Shown: one piece after another, positions 20,730-32,898 of the stretch | Layout of the letters: every line of letters starts with the position of its first letter | How positions within the stretch are numbered: the first letter of the stretch is position 1 | DNA from: Strobilurus pachycystidiatus | Taxonomy: Eukaryota > Basidiomycota > Agaricomycetes > Agaricales > Physalacriaceae | DNA: 64,000 bases | Direction: 5' to 3' | Assembly: GCA_019915135.1 (NCBI GenBank) | Contig: JAHLMK010000001.1 | Coordinates: forward strand, 186,001-250,000 | Translations under genes and position numbers: made by a program | The notes under the pieces: generated by a model | Told to the model about the DNA's origin: nothing | Database searches by the model: none | Seen by the model: only the letters and a program-made list of their open reading frames with translations

Positions 20730-23700
20730 GGTCTCGCAACGTCTCCGCCCTTTCAGGGAATAATTTCGCCAGCAAGATATCCTTGCATCGCCGCGTGAAT
20801 GGTTCTTTGATTGCAAGCGTCATGCTGCCGCGGCCATATGTGAGCAGATCTGGATAGGTGGTGATGCTATCATGATGGAGCCCTTCCATTTCGTCGATCA
20901 TGGTATTGCCGTGGATTGGTTTAATGAGCGCTTCTACTCCCTTGATGATTCGTCTTTGGTTGAGCTGAGTGACAGTGTCGTCAGCTATAGGCCAATCATC
21001 GAGTTGAAGCGAGGTAGTAAAAAGGTGCTCATCTGCGAGCAGGAATGACAACTCTATGACTTTCTCCTCTTCCCTTGACCAACTGAAACAATTGATAACT
21101 TCTGGGTCAAGGAATCCGTTTCCGTGGTATTGGAGTGGGTGGTTATCCTGTGCCTCATGGAAGATAATGACCTCCCTTTGGCGGGGTAAGATATCCCCAT
21201 GTTGGTATCACTCTGCGGTTTTGATGGCGTTAGCCACGACGTCTGTGCTGCCTTGGAAAACGGGAGGTGCAGCGGTATGAGTGCGAATGGTGAATGAGTC
21301 TCGGTAGCTATTGCCGTCCGACTCCGTTCCTCGGATGGGTATGGCATAACATCGGTCGTTCAGGGAGGAAATGAGGGCAACTTTGGTGGTAAGGGATGCT
21401 GACATGTTTGCTAATTCCGCAATATCCATGTCTTGGCTATAGACTGAGATCGCGTCGGTTGACGACAGTGCCCCTTGTTCGCCGAAGTCTGAATTGCTCG
21501 AATTTGAGTGACGTGTTAGGAATAATGACAATGTCTTGCCATTGGTTTGCCATTCCTCGTCACTTTCCATGTTTGCGTCATTGGCAGGGTATTCCAGCTT
21601 GATATCCATTCCCCAGGTTTCGGTGTCCGGCGTGGTGTGTGGACGTTTTGGCGCTGGCTGGCGAAGGGGTGAATTGGTCTTTCATTTGATGATTTTTCCC
21701 TTCGTAAAAGATCCCAACTGGGAACGTCTTGATTTCAAATGATGATAGGGATCTGGTTGCTATTGGCGTCTGAAAAGGTTTCATTTGGTTCATTCCGGTG
21801 ATATTCAAATCCAATGTATTTACCTCCGTTCCAGATGTACTCCTCTGGGCGTTCGGCCTTGTGGACTGCAATATCATGGAATATGGGTGATTTGCATGAG
21901 TTTACCAATGTTGTGTAGGCGCTCATGCAGGCTTCCACGACTACTGTTTGTATCATTGTGCGAAGACCGCTTTTGGCCGCACCCATGTCTTGTCCCCCTT
22001 CATTTTGCTTCAGTTGGTCGTTATTGACATAGCAGGTTTGGGAAACGGTACCTTTGATCGATTCTTCCTCAGGCTCGTCTTTCTTGTCCATGCCCGCCGG
22101 CGGATCGCCTTTCTTACCCCCTGTTCCGGAGTCGAGGGAGGATGCGTCATCTGGTTGCGGGTTAAGGATGGTAGGGACAAAGACATAAAAGCTGTGGATG
22201 TCTGTCAACTGGGGGTCTTGGTCTTGAACCAGTACTCCGTTGATGATGACTCCCATTTCGAGATCCATCCCTTCGACGCGTCTGCTGGGCAATTTGAACG
22301 TAAAGTCGCTGTCTAAGTCGTAGCGTCGGGCCACATCCTCCGGGTCGATTACTGCGTCAACCTCTCCCAAGGCATCCACGAAGCGCTGTGTCTGCCTTGC
22401 TACTTCTATGACTGAGGTCAGGAATTGCTCTGACAAGGTGGGGACTAGCCGGGGAATAGCAGGTATCCCTGGCGAGTAGGGTTGTCTGCAGGGAGCGTCA
22501 AAGATGGAGGAAGGAGTGTCCACGCCTCGCACTCGGGGAACGGGCGGTGGTTCGGGTATCCGTCCATGTGTGGCGAGATGTAGGTTCTGGAGCTCTAGGA
22601 ACGTGTACACGTCCGTGAAAGCGCAGTCCTTGAATTGGTCGTAGTCACCGTGTGTCAGTCCGTCTTCGTCTACCCCTTGTATCGTTTCCCATATCGTTTC
22701 CCAATAACAGTTGTGTCTGTCTTCGGGATACTGGTTCTCAAAGGTGGGGTTGCGATGTTGTCTGTCCAAACCGTCCGGGAGTGTGTTTCCGTTGACCATC
22801 CACAAATGTAAGTTCCCTTGTATGGCGCGTTCAGTGCCCCGGTCATTGTAAGGAAAACGTCGGGCATGACCAGCTGCTGTATGACTAGATGCGCCAGTTG
22901 GATCGCGGGTAGGGATATGGCGGTGGTAGTGGAGGCGTGTAGAACGTGCATGAAAAGTGGATTGAAACGCGTGGGTGCCAGGACATTGTCGTTGATGTGC
23001 CGATATCTTTTGAGTGATTCGCAAATTATTGCCGATAAACAGAGCAAATTGTCCTCCAGGTAGTCTGGCTGCAGATGGGCAATGGGTACCGGGTGGTTGT
23101 TTAGTAGCTCAGCGCACACGACCTCCCATTCAAGGCTGGTGGGTGGATGTAGAACTTGCTCTGCATCTTTGATTAACAATGGTTCCGCATTAAAAATGAT
23201 TTGCTTACGCAAGGGATCTATCCCTGAATAGTCTGGCAAAAGTACTCCAGGCTTGCGCATCGATGGCGGGTACTAAATGTTTGCCCTGGTGTCGAATGTA
23301 GCGCTTCGGTGAAGCTGTAGCGATTCCCGGTCCACTGGGGGTTTGGCCAGATAGTAGAAGTTGAAATACGATGGGGATTGCCTGAAGAATTGTGGGGTAC
23401 GTGGGTACAGGGTAGCGTGATAGTACATGTGCCCTTTCTCAAAAGTTACTCCCCTGAAAGTTGAGTCGGTTGGATCGGATGAAGAGAAGAGAGTTGTGTC
23501 GTGGAGCGCCGTCTTCGTCGAGAGTTCCGCGCATTAGGGAGGGATAAACGTCCTCTGATACCCACTCCTGGCTTCAGTCCCCTACGTCTCCTATGGTCTG
23601 TTTGGTAAAGCATTCGTTGACCGATGCCTTGGGGACGATGGGTACTAATCCGACTCCTCGTATATCCTCGGGATTGGGCTCGTACCCGTATACCACGGCC

Positions 23701-24080
23701 ACTAGTGCAGGTCCCATAAGTGCAGGTCTTCCTCCTGCCTCATAGACCGCGTCTAGCAACACGCCAGTTTGGAGGACAACGTGTTTGCTGAGTCGCACCG
23801 CTTCCAGCGCAATCCAGACTTTCCCGTGTATCTTGATAAATTCAAACGGGTATACGCAGTGCTGGGTGTCTTGTTTCTCCCATGCCTCGAAGATAACCGC
23901 ATAGCGTCGTAAGGATCTTGGAGAGGGGGTGCTACGTGCTACCACCAAATTAGGACGCCGTGACGGGGCGCTGGCGTGAAACAAGTAGGACAGTTGGGAG
24001 CGTTTTTGGCAGTGGTGGAATGGGGTTTGGAAGCCACGTGAAATCCTAGGTTCATGAGGTCAGCGGCCAAGGTGCTATAC

Positions 24081-24425
24081 TGTTACGACCTGATCCCGCC
24101 GTGACAAGGACTCGCTCACGATGGCGCGTCTCTACGTACGCTCCAACCGTGACTTTCCTGCGGGCACAACACGCATATCTCCGGGTGTTGCGCTGCTCAT
24201 CCCGAGGTGTGGCGCATTGGTACCCTTTGTTCGAGAAGTGGGGGGCGATACGAGGGAGGGCATGGGGGGGAGCCCTTGCTCAGAGGAAATCAGAGTATGG
24301 AGCCCTTGCTCAGAGGAAATCAGAGTATCCGGCGGCGGCGATACGAGGTATCCGGCGGCGGCGATACGAGGGAGGGCATGGCATGGGGGGGGGGCCCTTG
24401 CTCAGAGGAAATCAGAGTATCCGGC
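24081..24425 (-). repeat. Partial LTR in minus orientation
   Basis: It begins TGTTACGACCTGATCCC, the reverse complement of the end of the LTR at 11168-12030, and follows that sequence for about 340 bp with deletions. Within it GCTCAGAGGAAATCAGAGTA occurs three times (near 24268, 24310 and 24400), a local expansion not present in the other copy. It stands where the 5' LTR of the minus-strand Gypsy element is expected. Confidence 0.7.
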
Positions 24426-25648
24426 AAAATTCACATTGGGGGTCCCTGCGCGACGACGGGCGCATTTACATTGGGAGGAAGCGTGCTTAGCTCTCCCTAC
24501 GGTGATGGTATCATCTTAGCATAGGACATAGGATGTAGTATGTGGGTGGTTGTGACGTGACAGTGACCGTGACTGACCTGTAGTGACTTTGTAGAGTGGG
24601 TGGTTGTGACGTGACCCTAGGAGTAAGTGGTGTATGATAGATATGAGTTGTGTTGCACTGCCTACCCTATATGGGCTAATTGCATTTATTTTTGCATTTT
24701 GTTTTGAGGGAAGGAAGGGGACAGGGGGTTGAAAGGGGGGACCTAACCTACCTAAGGCCTCGCCTCGAAAAGAAAAAAAAAAAAAAATCGGATTTTTTTT
24801 GCGGCGTGCGGGTGGTGCGCGCGTAACCACATTATATCGCGCCGTTGTTTGACCGTTCGCATCGCGTCGACGAAGGCTACCGATGGTCAAAAAAGATATA
24901 AAAAATTATATATTTTTTTTTACTTCGTGCAAACTAAGAGACAGTAATTGTTGGACTCGCTTGCTAAGCGCCCAGCAGACCCGAACGCTCTTGCCACCAC
25001 TGCTGCTGGACCCAGGACCACAACGACGGGCCAACAGCTCCCTCCCGACGGCAGGCCCGCCACATCGACCCTGCTACCGATGTACGCCGACGCGGTCATC
25101 GTCTCCTGGCCGCCAACGCGTCCGCCATGCCCGGATGGCGCCTTAGGACGACGGCGAGCGCGGACGCCGGGCGATTTGGATCCCGGACATTGACGGGATT
25201 GGGTCTATGCGGGTGAGGGAGGGTGCAGGTGGAGGTAGAGGGCGCCGATGCGCGCACAGCGGCGGGAACGGGTCCTGAGTTCTGGTGAGTGATATTCTCG
25301 TTATCATTCGTTGCTGACTGCCTCTAAAATTTGGCCGGCTCGCACGACGGATCCATGGACCACTGGTAAGGCATCCCCCTTGCCTATTCTCAACGCCGCC
25401 GTCACCGCCGCCGCCGTCACCGCCACCGCCGTCATCGCGCCCGTTTGCCGCGCCAGCCTGGTATTTCGGCTTCGCCCTATGCAACGCGACGCGCCCCTTG
25501 TCAATTGACGTGGGATTGCTCGTTGTGCATTATTTGAAGCCGAACGATGGGTTGGCGCAGTTGAATGAGCGTCGAGCTCCCCAGGACAGCATCGCCAGGC
25601 TGTGACTGGTGATAAAAACGTGACGCCGCGTCTTTGCTTTTCACCACC
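24426..25648. other. Intergenic region upstream of the 400-aa gene
   Basis: No gene is modelled. It contains the repeated string GTGGGTGGTTGTGACGTGAC (24542-24561 and 24597-24616), an A-rich and T-rich patch at 24770-24800, and a GC-rich stretch 24990-25600 whose short frames look like chance. A promoter for the gene at 25649 is presumed in the last few hundred bases. Confidence 0.35.
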
Positions 25649-26901
25649 ATGGCCGATCTCGTGATCGCTGCGTTTCGCGAACGTCTCGACGACGTTCTGG
25701 ACCTCTCTGAGCGCATCCGCCTGGACGCTATCTCTCGCATGGCCGATACCCGATTCGCCCAAGATGGAGACGGCGGTACCCGGTTCACAGACCCTTTGGC
25801 GCCAGAGGCGGATCCTAGTACGAACGTCTTGTTGATACTCCGACCAGGAGCACTCGTAGTGCGTAACCCTTTGATACTGCCGCTAGTCTTGCTCATCTGG
25901 ATCCAGCCTTTTGTAGAGAGTGCGTACACGAAGGCAATGCCCGCCTTGCGTCCGTACATTGGGCGGCTCATGTACTCCACGGACGATATTGAGGTGCTGG
26001 ATATGTGGGTCGACCGCGCTGCCGAAGATTCAGACTGCCAAGGGCGCTTGCGGTCTTGGTTCGACAATGCCGGACTACGCTCCCTCACGGATCTCTCATT
26101 CCGTTATGTGGATATCGATACCCTGGATGTAATCGAGGATCTGTGCGGGGCTTTACGCAACGCGCCTTCCCTCGTCCACTTTAGAATCCAGACTGATGGT
26201 TCGGGGGTACGTCCTTAACGGCAGAGACCCTTTTGCCCATGCTGACATATATTCAGAATGCTCCCGGACATTTCTTCCGTTCCCTACGCTTCAAGAGGGC
26301 GTTGCGTCTTCTCCCTCCCATTCTAGAGCTGTCATTGGCACAGGAGGGCCCTATCTGTTGGCCATCTTTCGAGGGAATGGCTGACTTTACGAATGAGCAG
26401 GACGATGAGGAGGAACTGGTGGATAGGAGGGAAATCATCCAGGCGGAGCTGCGTCAGGAGGTGGATGGTGTTGAGCGTGAAGCGATCAAGTATGCCCTTT
26501 CACAGCATCCCGCCCCCGTCCCCTCATACGAGGATGAGTCCGACTCCGACTCCGACTCCGCCTACGCCGAGTCCGTCTATTCCTACAATGGAGTCAAATA
26601 TCCCCGTTCGAATCGGTCCTACATCGAGATGGAGCGCGCGTATTGCGCCTGGGTTGCTCCGCCGTCTCTACAGATCCTCCAGCTCGACCATTGTTGGGAT
26701 GAGGAGGGAGGCGCACCGGATAGCCCGCGTCACTGGCAATCCCATGGCCGAGGTGTAACGTTCCAGCGGGCTGACCTGCCTTACATTTGGGATGAGGGGG
26801 GTGGGGGAAGGGACAGAGCCCCATTTCCTCTGCGGGATCACTACAGTGGCGTAGATGACTATCCCACTGGTCCAGAGGTTCTTGCGTACGATGTTATTTA
26901 A
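25649..26901 (+). CDS. Hypothetical acidic protein, 400 aa, one intron
   Basis: Exons are 25649-26206 and 26257-26901; the 50-bp intron has GTACGT..TTCAG and joins in phase 0. The start is the ATG in CACCATGG. The N-terminal half is helical, with a hydrophobic stretch near residues 70-90 (LILPLVLLIWIQPFV) and segments such as LRSLTDLSFRYVDIDTLDVI and LQILQLDHCWDEE that resemble degenerate leucine-rich repeats. Residues ~250-320 are strongly acidic with a run of Ser-Asp. Agaricomycete F-box/LRR proteins can look like this, but no F-box is recognisable. Function unknown. Confidence 0.65.
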
Positions 26902-27172
26902 ATAGAATATGTCTTTCATTGTCCGACAATCTCACCGATGAAAATGTGATGCACTGAATAAGCTCCATTGAGATATTTGAGATATGACAGCGTAACTCAA
27001 TCACTCTATTCACATGTGACCGCGGTCGAGCCTAATACTAACTAAAGCCGGCCAATGAAGTCGCATGTGAGCAACAAATTTATTATTAAAAAGTGAAGTA
27101 TATTATCTATAAGGACTGTGGACAATTATGTAGTGGAGGAAGGACCGTGTAAAAAGATAGCAAGTAGGTATA
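26902..27172. other. Short AT-rich spacer between convergent genes
   Basis: It separates the stop of the 400-aa plus-strand gene from the stop of the 564-aa minus-strand gene. It presumably holds the 3' ends of both transcripts; nothing else is seen. Confidence 0.4.
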
Positions 27173-29165
27173 CTACCCCTTAAAAAAGCGCAAATGAGTC
27201 ATGAGGGGGAGTAAGGCAGGATCGTATGGTCTATCTTCTGTCTTGGTGGTCATGATCATGTAGAGCATGGAATCTAGCATTGTGGCTATTTTTGTAAGGG
27301 ATACCATCTGCAGCAGGGGTTCAATACTGCCCTAAGAAGTAATATGGATAACTTACAGTATGAAGCATGGCGCAGCTGGCTTGGGTTGGCTTCGGCGGGA
27401 TGGCTGAGATTTGAGTATACGCAAGCTGAAGCCACTGATATGTCTTCTTGTCCTCTACTTGATGATGAGAGACAATATCCGCTACCAGAAGCTTACGTGC
27501 ACTGTGGCAAAAAAGCTGAGTCATCCATGCTGTAGGTTCCTCGGTGGTGAAAGTCGGGGAAGGTGAATCACGTGGTACGCGGCGGTGCTTTCGATGCTGA
27601 CCAGATGGTGGCTGAGATTGAAAAGTCTCCTTTGGGGTATGTGGTGATGGCTGCCATGGTGAGATGCCTATGCTGGGCTTGGTAGTCTTGGAACGAGATG
27701 GACGCGGATGAGTTGAGCTCTGTGAGGAGGATGCTCCCCGTCTGGCAGTTCTCGGTGTGGTACGGGTCTTGACATACGTGGTAAAGTTGAACCCCGGTGT
27801 ATCCCCCTCGTCGTGAGTTTTGGGGGGCGTCGAAAGTCGCCCTTGGTCGTTGGCGAAGTCGAGGGATGGAGGGGAAGGGGAAATTCCTTCCTCAATCTCT
27901 GTGTCAGGCTCAAGCGATTGGCAAGACGTGTCGAACACAGGATTCTCCGTCCCCGTACTTGGCTCAGGCTCATGGCTAAAGCGTACGGAGGTAGAGACGG
28001 ACCTCGATGTTAGGGATACAGTCCGCCCAGCTGAGCTTGAACGCCCAGTGCTGGATGTGCTGAGTCTAGAAAGATCCAAAAGAGGAACCTTTCTCGGGTG
28101 GATAAGGGGAAGAGGGTCAGGAAGAGGGGCAGTAGGCGCAGGTGAGGGTGTGCGTGTGCCGAAACTCAGAGGTGGGAGTGGGGAATGGTCCATGTCCCGG
28201 TCATCTACGTCCGGAGTAAGGGATAGAGCTATAAAAAAAGTATGAGCAAATGAATTACAGCAAGGTGATAATGATGGCAAGGGAACGATATAGTATGAGT
28301 GTCAAAAATATAATGTTACTAACGTCGCGGTCGAGAACGGCGGGGAGGCGGTTCTTCCTCCTGACCACTGTCCAAATCGGAAGGCCCTTTGCACAGGTGA
28401 GCGAAGGAAAGACAGTGATGGGGACAGACTTACGCTTGCGTTTCCCGCTGTCATATGACTCTACATCCATTGCATCATCCTCCTGCTCTTCGCCCTCGTT
28501 GCCTGGCTGCTGGACATCGATCCGGTCCTCCTGCGTCTCCGTGTGGTGGAATTGGGCTGGGTTGAAAGACCAGCGTGTCCGGTGTTGGTCTGAAACAGAC
28601 AGTGAGTATCTCATTGGAGAAAGACACAACTACGTACATGGGTCAAGCATGAATTGCCAGCCACCGGTCTCCCGTACTTGGTTATCAAGATGGGAGAGGA
28701 GACTGTCTGGTGCGTTGACGTGTTCGCCAGTCTCGTGAAAGTTCCGGAGAAGGTCTGTTGCTATGTCGGGAGTCATGAGGAGGTCCGTGACAGCAACAGC
28801 GTTCTCGCTGAAGACAAGCCCGGGAGGAAGTGGACAGGCATCCCAGCGCTCCAGGTCCGCCCGTCGGTACGTGTAGGGGGGCAGGGGTGGTGGCGAAGGG
28901 AACTGCTGGTAGTCGCGCATGTACTGCGCCCTGGCTTCCGGATCCTCGATGATGCGTTTGGCGGCGGTGATGTCCGGTCCATCAGCATCCCATTGCCTGA
29001 CAGCTTTAGGACCAAGCAGAATATAAAGATAAATCATGTTACAAAGTCAAAGATGAACGAACCTGTCGCGTCCGAGAAGTAGCCAAGTCCAGCGTGGAAC
29101 GTTAGCAGCGGCGTGGACGGCTGACGCGTAGACCGCCGACGCGTAGACGTCTGGCGTGACGCCAT
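27173..29165 (-). CDS. Hypothetical Ser/Pro-rich protein, 564 aa, six exons
   Basis: Exons on the minus strand: 29165-29063, 29003-28638, 28589-28434, 28386-28324, 28228-27357, 27307-27173. Introns are 47-95 bp, all GT-AG, and phases agree throughout (1695 nt). The first ~160 residues are ordered (FHAGLGYFSDA, then RQWDADGPDITAAKRIIED). Next comes an acidic region ending in a basic KRKRRPSDLDS patch that may be a nuclear localisation signal, and ~250 residues of Ser/Thr/Pro-rich disordered sequence. The last 90 residues are helical again. Two introns use AAG acceptors. No known domain is visible; a nuclear role is only a guess. Confidence 0.7.
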
Positions 29166-29568
29166 GGAAGACCTGGGTGGTCAGTATACCAGCTACCACA
29201 AGGTCCAACAAGGACTTACCGTGATGGTGGGAGTCAAAATTTTACCCCGTTCATTGCCGTTCGAGTTCGTCAATGATGACGTCAGGTGTCGTTCGGCACC
29301 GTTCGGCACTGTCCGGCCTCGTTCGGCAGCACACGTAGGCGTAGCACCCGCCATCCGATGATCTGATCAGCGCATCTTTGCTGTCTACCGCCAACACTGA
29401 CTGACCACCACCTACGAAAACGTGAGTTTCTATTTTTACAGCATTTGACCAATGTAGAACCATCTGCGTAGCTCTGCACCCGCCGACGCCAATCCCTTGC
29501 ATCAACAGTTGGTGGATTACTGAATTCCTCGTGTCTGTTGCTTACGCGCCCCGTTGACGCCTTTGTAG
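29166..29568. promoter_or_regulatory. Shared upstream region of two divergent genes
   Basis: The genes at 29165 (minus) and 29569 (plus) start 403 bp apart and point away from each other, so this stretch must hold both promoters. It contains a cluster of GTTCGGCAC / CGTTCGGCA units at 29289-29325. A GTGAGT at 29420 and a TTTGTAG directly before the ATG at 29569 could bound a 5'-UTR intron. Confidence 0.45.
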
Positions 29569-32042
29569 ATGCCCGTGCCAATGGCTGGATCTGGATCCCT
29601 CGCCCGCTGCGGCCACATTTGCGCACACCCGCCCGAAGCAGTGCTCCCTACGTACATGGACGTGCGCGGGGCTTTCCGCGCCCACATCAAGGAGGGCGTC
29701 CACGCATGGTGTTCGCCTAAGTGCCCGATGTTTGGGAAGAAGGAGACGAGAATGCTCGTTTCCGCCTCCGTGGATGACATTAAACGTTATTTCCGCGAGA
29801 TTTACAGCGTCCTCACAATGACGACCAACCGTGCTCCGAACAAGGTTCGCGTCGAATATCTGCAGAAGCTCACGGCTGATCCCGCTTGGACAACATGGGT
29901 GAACGCCGTTGACACTCTGCCCGCCCATCCTCAGTCCGTCTTCAGTGATGGGCACTTCTGTGTACATCACGGCCGGGACTGGGACGTCGATCTCGCTAGC
30001 GAGAGGCCCTTCTTTCCGAGAGTCGTTGGACCTGGCGAGCCTCATCCACCACCTTTTGACGTGTTCAACGCGCAACACGGATTGGATCCGTACCCGCCTC
30101 CCGCTGGTCAGCCTGTACCTAATCTATTCCAACCTCCCAACCCCGCGCTTGCCTTTCCCTACGGCCCTGTTGACTTGGCAGCTCCGGCAGGTGGCTATGC
30201 AGCACCCTATTTCCTTCCTCCAGGCTTTGAGCCCCAGCTGGAGCCGCGTGTACCAGCTTTGCCTGCAGCTGTCTCTCATGTCAAGCAGCGTACTCCTTCT
30301 CCCTCTGTTCCTCAAGTGTCTGCTTCCCCGTCCCCGTCTGCACCTGTCGATCCCTACGTAGAATCAGCTCCTGATGATCCAGGGCGGAGCCGCTCTCTAT
30401 CATCCGTAGGCGATCGCATGGACCGCCTCAACGTACAGTCTGATCTTACGCCGCCTCCTTTCCCTGTCCGCTTCATTGACTCCGCCAAACGTACAGCTTC
30501 ATTCCCTCGACATCCTCAGGCGGCTTTGCCAAAGTCCATAGTTTGGGCCGTGTGGACTTTGAAGACTTACGAGAATCTCTGGAACAAAAGCGTCTGGAGT
30601 AGGCTCGTTAGGGAAAAGGAACACCTCCCGTACTTCACCACAATCAAGGCCGACCTATCAGACCCACTGGCACTGGCGTGGGATCAATATATTCGTTCCT
30701 TGCCGTTCATGTGTCACGTTGTTGGATTTGCGGGTAGGGTAGACGGAAGGCTCGCGGATGTTTATGGTGACATGAACGTGGAATACTATGTGCAGGAATG
30801 GGTAGGCGTACTGAACCATTGATTGATTACACATGGTCTGACTTTATTCATAGATTGAATTTTCCCGCCGTTTGTGGCTGAAGGGTGTTGATATCATCTA
30901 CATTCCACTCGGCCCCCTCGTATACTCAATTGGTGCGCGTAACCCGGGGGATCGCACATGGTTGCTAGCCAAGGAGGCAGATGCGATCATTTTTGGGAAC
31001 GCGTTTTTCTGGAAAAGCATGCGCTCTGGCGGCGGGGATCCTACTTCTCCATGGTCTGGACCTGATACACTCAGGCTGCTCAAGTCTCTCCACGATTGGA
31101 CACTCCGAGGCAAGTTTATATGGCCTCACCCCGACACTATGACTTTGGGCGCTCGCAAGTCCATAAACGCGTTACTGTATGGCAGCTCGATCGTCAACGC
31201 TGGTGGAGTTGCCGAGGCGCCAATCATTGTTGAATCGAAGGAGATGGGTATTGAGATGCTGAGGACAAGCTCGCATGTGATCAAGGGTGATTGGAGCAAC
31301 GAGTATAGCAACGTGTTCATGCCGTTGAGCTCGCTGACCAAATCCGGGAGGGGTGCGCGCAAGTCGGAGAAGGATCCCGTCAAACGGTTTGCCGCCACTT
31401 GGGATAGCGTCGCCAAGTATCCCGGCGATCCCTTTTCACCTCGTTTCTTCGCCATTCCGTACAACGACGCCATGCTAAGTCTTGGAGAGGTCCGCGTCTA
31501 CTTTTCAAATGGGAGAATCATCGACATGCTGCACACAATTCCAGGCATCCTTGAGGCGCAACGGTGGGACGTAGAACGTGTCTCCGCGGTGCGCACGGCG
31601 CCTGTCCAAAACATAAAGTGCGTCTAGAATGTGTCTTGTCCTCCCTTACGATGCTGACGACATATCTTCCAGGTTGCCTAAAGACTACTTGCCAGGCCTG
31701 GATTCCGCCAGAGACCATTCGGCGCGTTGGTTGAATGGAGTCACAGAGGACTCTGACGCTGCCGAAGCAGGTATACGGGAATTTGCGGCCAAGGTCTACG
31801 AGCGCCTGGTCAACATTGAAGCAACGGTTATCGGACCCCTGCACCGGACCTATCGTTTCTTCTGTCGCGTGGACGTTGCTCTTGTACGACTGGCAGACGG
31901 CGCACTGCGTTTCACATTGAATGAGGTTCAACCGGGGGAGTGCGGGCTTTGGAGTGACGAGCCGGACCTTTCAGACACTGTAGTCAACGGGCTTATCAGT
32001 GCTCTGGAAGATGGTTGTTGGATGGACCCGCGTCAGATGTAG
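29569..32042 (+). CDS. Hypothetical protein, 788 aa, three exons
   Basis: Exons are 29569-30801, 30854-31617 and 31673-32042, with introns of 52 and 55 bp (GTAGGC..CATAG, GTGCGT..TCCAG) and consistent phases. The N-terminus has a Cys/His-containing stretch (RCGHICAHPP, then WCSPKCPMF, residues ~13-53) that could bind zinc. Residues ~160-300 are Pro-rich and disordered. The C-terminal half (from ~325) is ordered, Trp-rich and apparently globular (WAVWTLKTYENLWNKSVWSR; FIWPHPDTMTLGARKSINAL). The length and exon sizes argue for a real gene. I do not recognise the family; the compact exons and clean splice sites suggest it is expressed. Confidence 0.7.
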
Positions 32043-32898
32043 GCCGCCGTGTCTTGGTAGTTTGTTCTGTATATGAAAGATTCTGGCCTGGTCATACCTA
32101 CTGGGTGAAATAAAAATGTCAATGCCCACCGAACCTGAAGAAACGCAGAGTTCGAGAGCGGCCTCACAAAAATTCACGAGGTCGCAGGGTATACTGCTTT
32201 TTGGTTGTTTCTCAAACTCATGTATTTAGACATAGGCGGGCGGCAATGGTATGATACAAGTACAAAAAAAAACGCATGGTATGTAGTACAAAGAAAGAAA
32301 CAGATAAAAAGCTAGAAGGCGCCCGCCGAGAGTGGGGGAGGTCGGCGGTGCGATGGGGATGGATGGTTGTGGGCGGCTAACGTAGGACCCTTGGAGTGAA
32401 TGTAAGTCAATGAAATTACTAGCAAGGAGTGGGTGCTTACGTCGGCAGACCCTCCTCGCCTCCATCCTCGTCTGCTGGCGTCATCGCGGACCCACCCTGC
32501 TGGACCTGTGGAAGTCTGAGCGAAGGAGAGGCCAAAAGGTGAGTAGTACGCACGTAGGCTGAACTAGTTGAGCATGTCAGCGACCCTACGTAGGCTGAAC
32601 TAGTTGAGCAGGTCGCCGACCCGCAGTCTCGTATTATGACACGGTTCCCTCGGATCGTTCGCCAATCGCACACTGATGGTATGGGTTAGGCCGAGCGCTG
32701 GACGCTGGTGAGCGTACTGACTGGTAGGAACTTGGGTGAATAGGACCTGGAGGAAGGAAGGCGGTGCGTACACAGCGCAGTCTTATACGCTCAACGCACC
32801 GCCAAAAATAGATCGGGCCGGGCCGGGTTGTCCGTCTCTGACAGTCTGTGCGAAGATTCTACAAGGCCGCCTTGTCCGCCTTGTCAGCTCCCGTCACT
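32043..32898. other. Intergenic region with a short tandem duplication
   Basis: No gene is seen. It includes the 35-bp tandem repeat at 32551-32620 and a GC-rich segment before the kinase-like gene. Minus-strand frames here lack coding features. Confidence 0.4.
32551..32620 (+). repeat. Two tandem 35-bp units
   Basis: CACGTAGGCTGAACTAGTTG followed by AGCATGTCAGCGACC is repeated at once as CTACGTAGGCTGAACTAGTT.. with three differences. Confidence 0.8.

Larger units (their letters stand above)
19990..24062 (-). pseudogene. Decayed gag-side frames of the Gypsy element
   Basis: Successive minus-strand frames (23984-23574, 23260-22670, 23024-21735, 21609-21208, 21051-20698, 20375-19986) have coding-like composition and pass from one to another through frameshifts. 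The longest (23024-21735) carries a Pro-rich and acidic middle and reads to a stop at 21735. I do not recognise individual domains and see no CCHC zinc knuckle or protease DTG motif. The MITE at 20363-20622 interrupts the frame just after SRYILHTA. Position between LTR fragment and RT suggests gag-protease plus accessory sequence. Confidence 0.5.
14555..24425 (-). mobile_element. Decayed minus-strand Ty3/Gypsy element with nested insertions
   Basis: Read on the minus strand the order is: partial LTR (24425-24081), a ~4-kb region of gag-side frames, an RT leader, RT, RNase H, integrase, then an extra frame at the 3' side. The pol sequence belongs to a Gypsy family abundant in Agaricomycetes (motifs such as YRCRWFCVLKKNG, NIFIDDLGIKGP, SVDTSYIAVG). 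Stops and frameshifts are frequent. It was later hit by a hAT-type element (17479-17940) and two AT-rich MITEs. The 3' LTR is not found, so the left boundary is an estimate, and assigning the LTR fragment to this element is inference from position and orientation. Confidence 0.75.
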
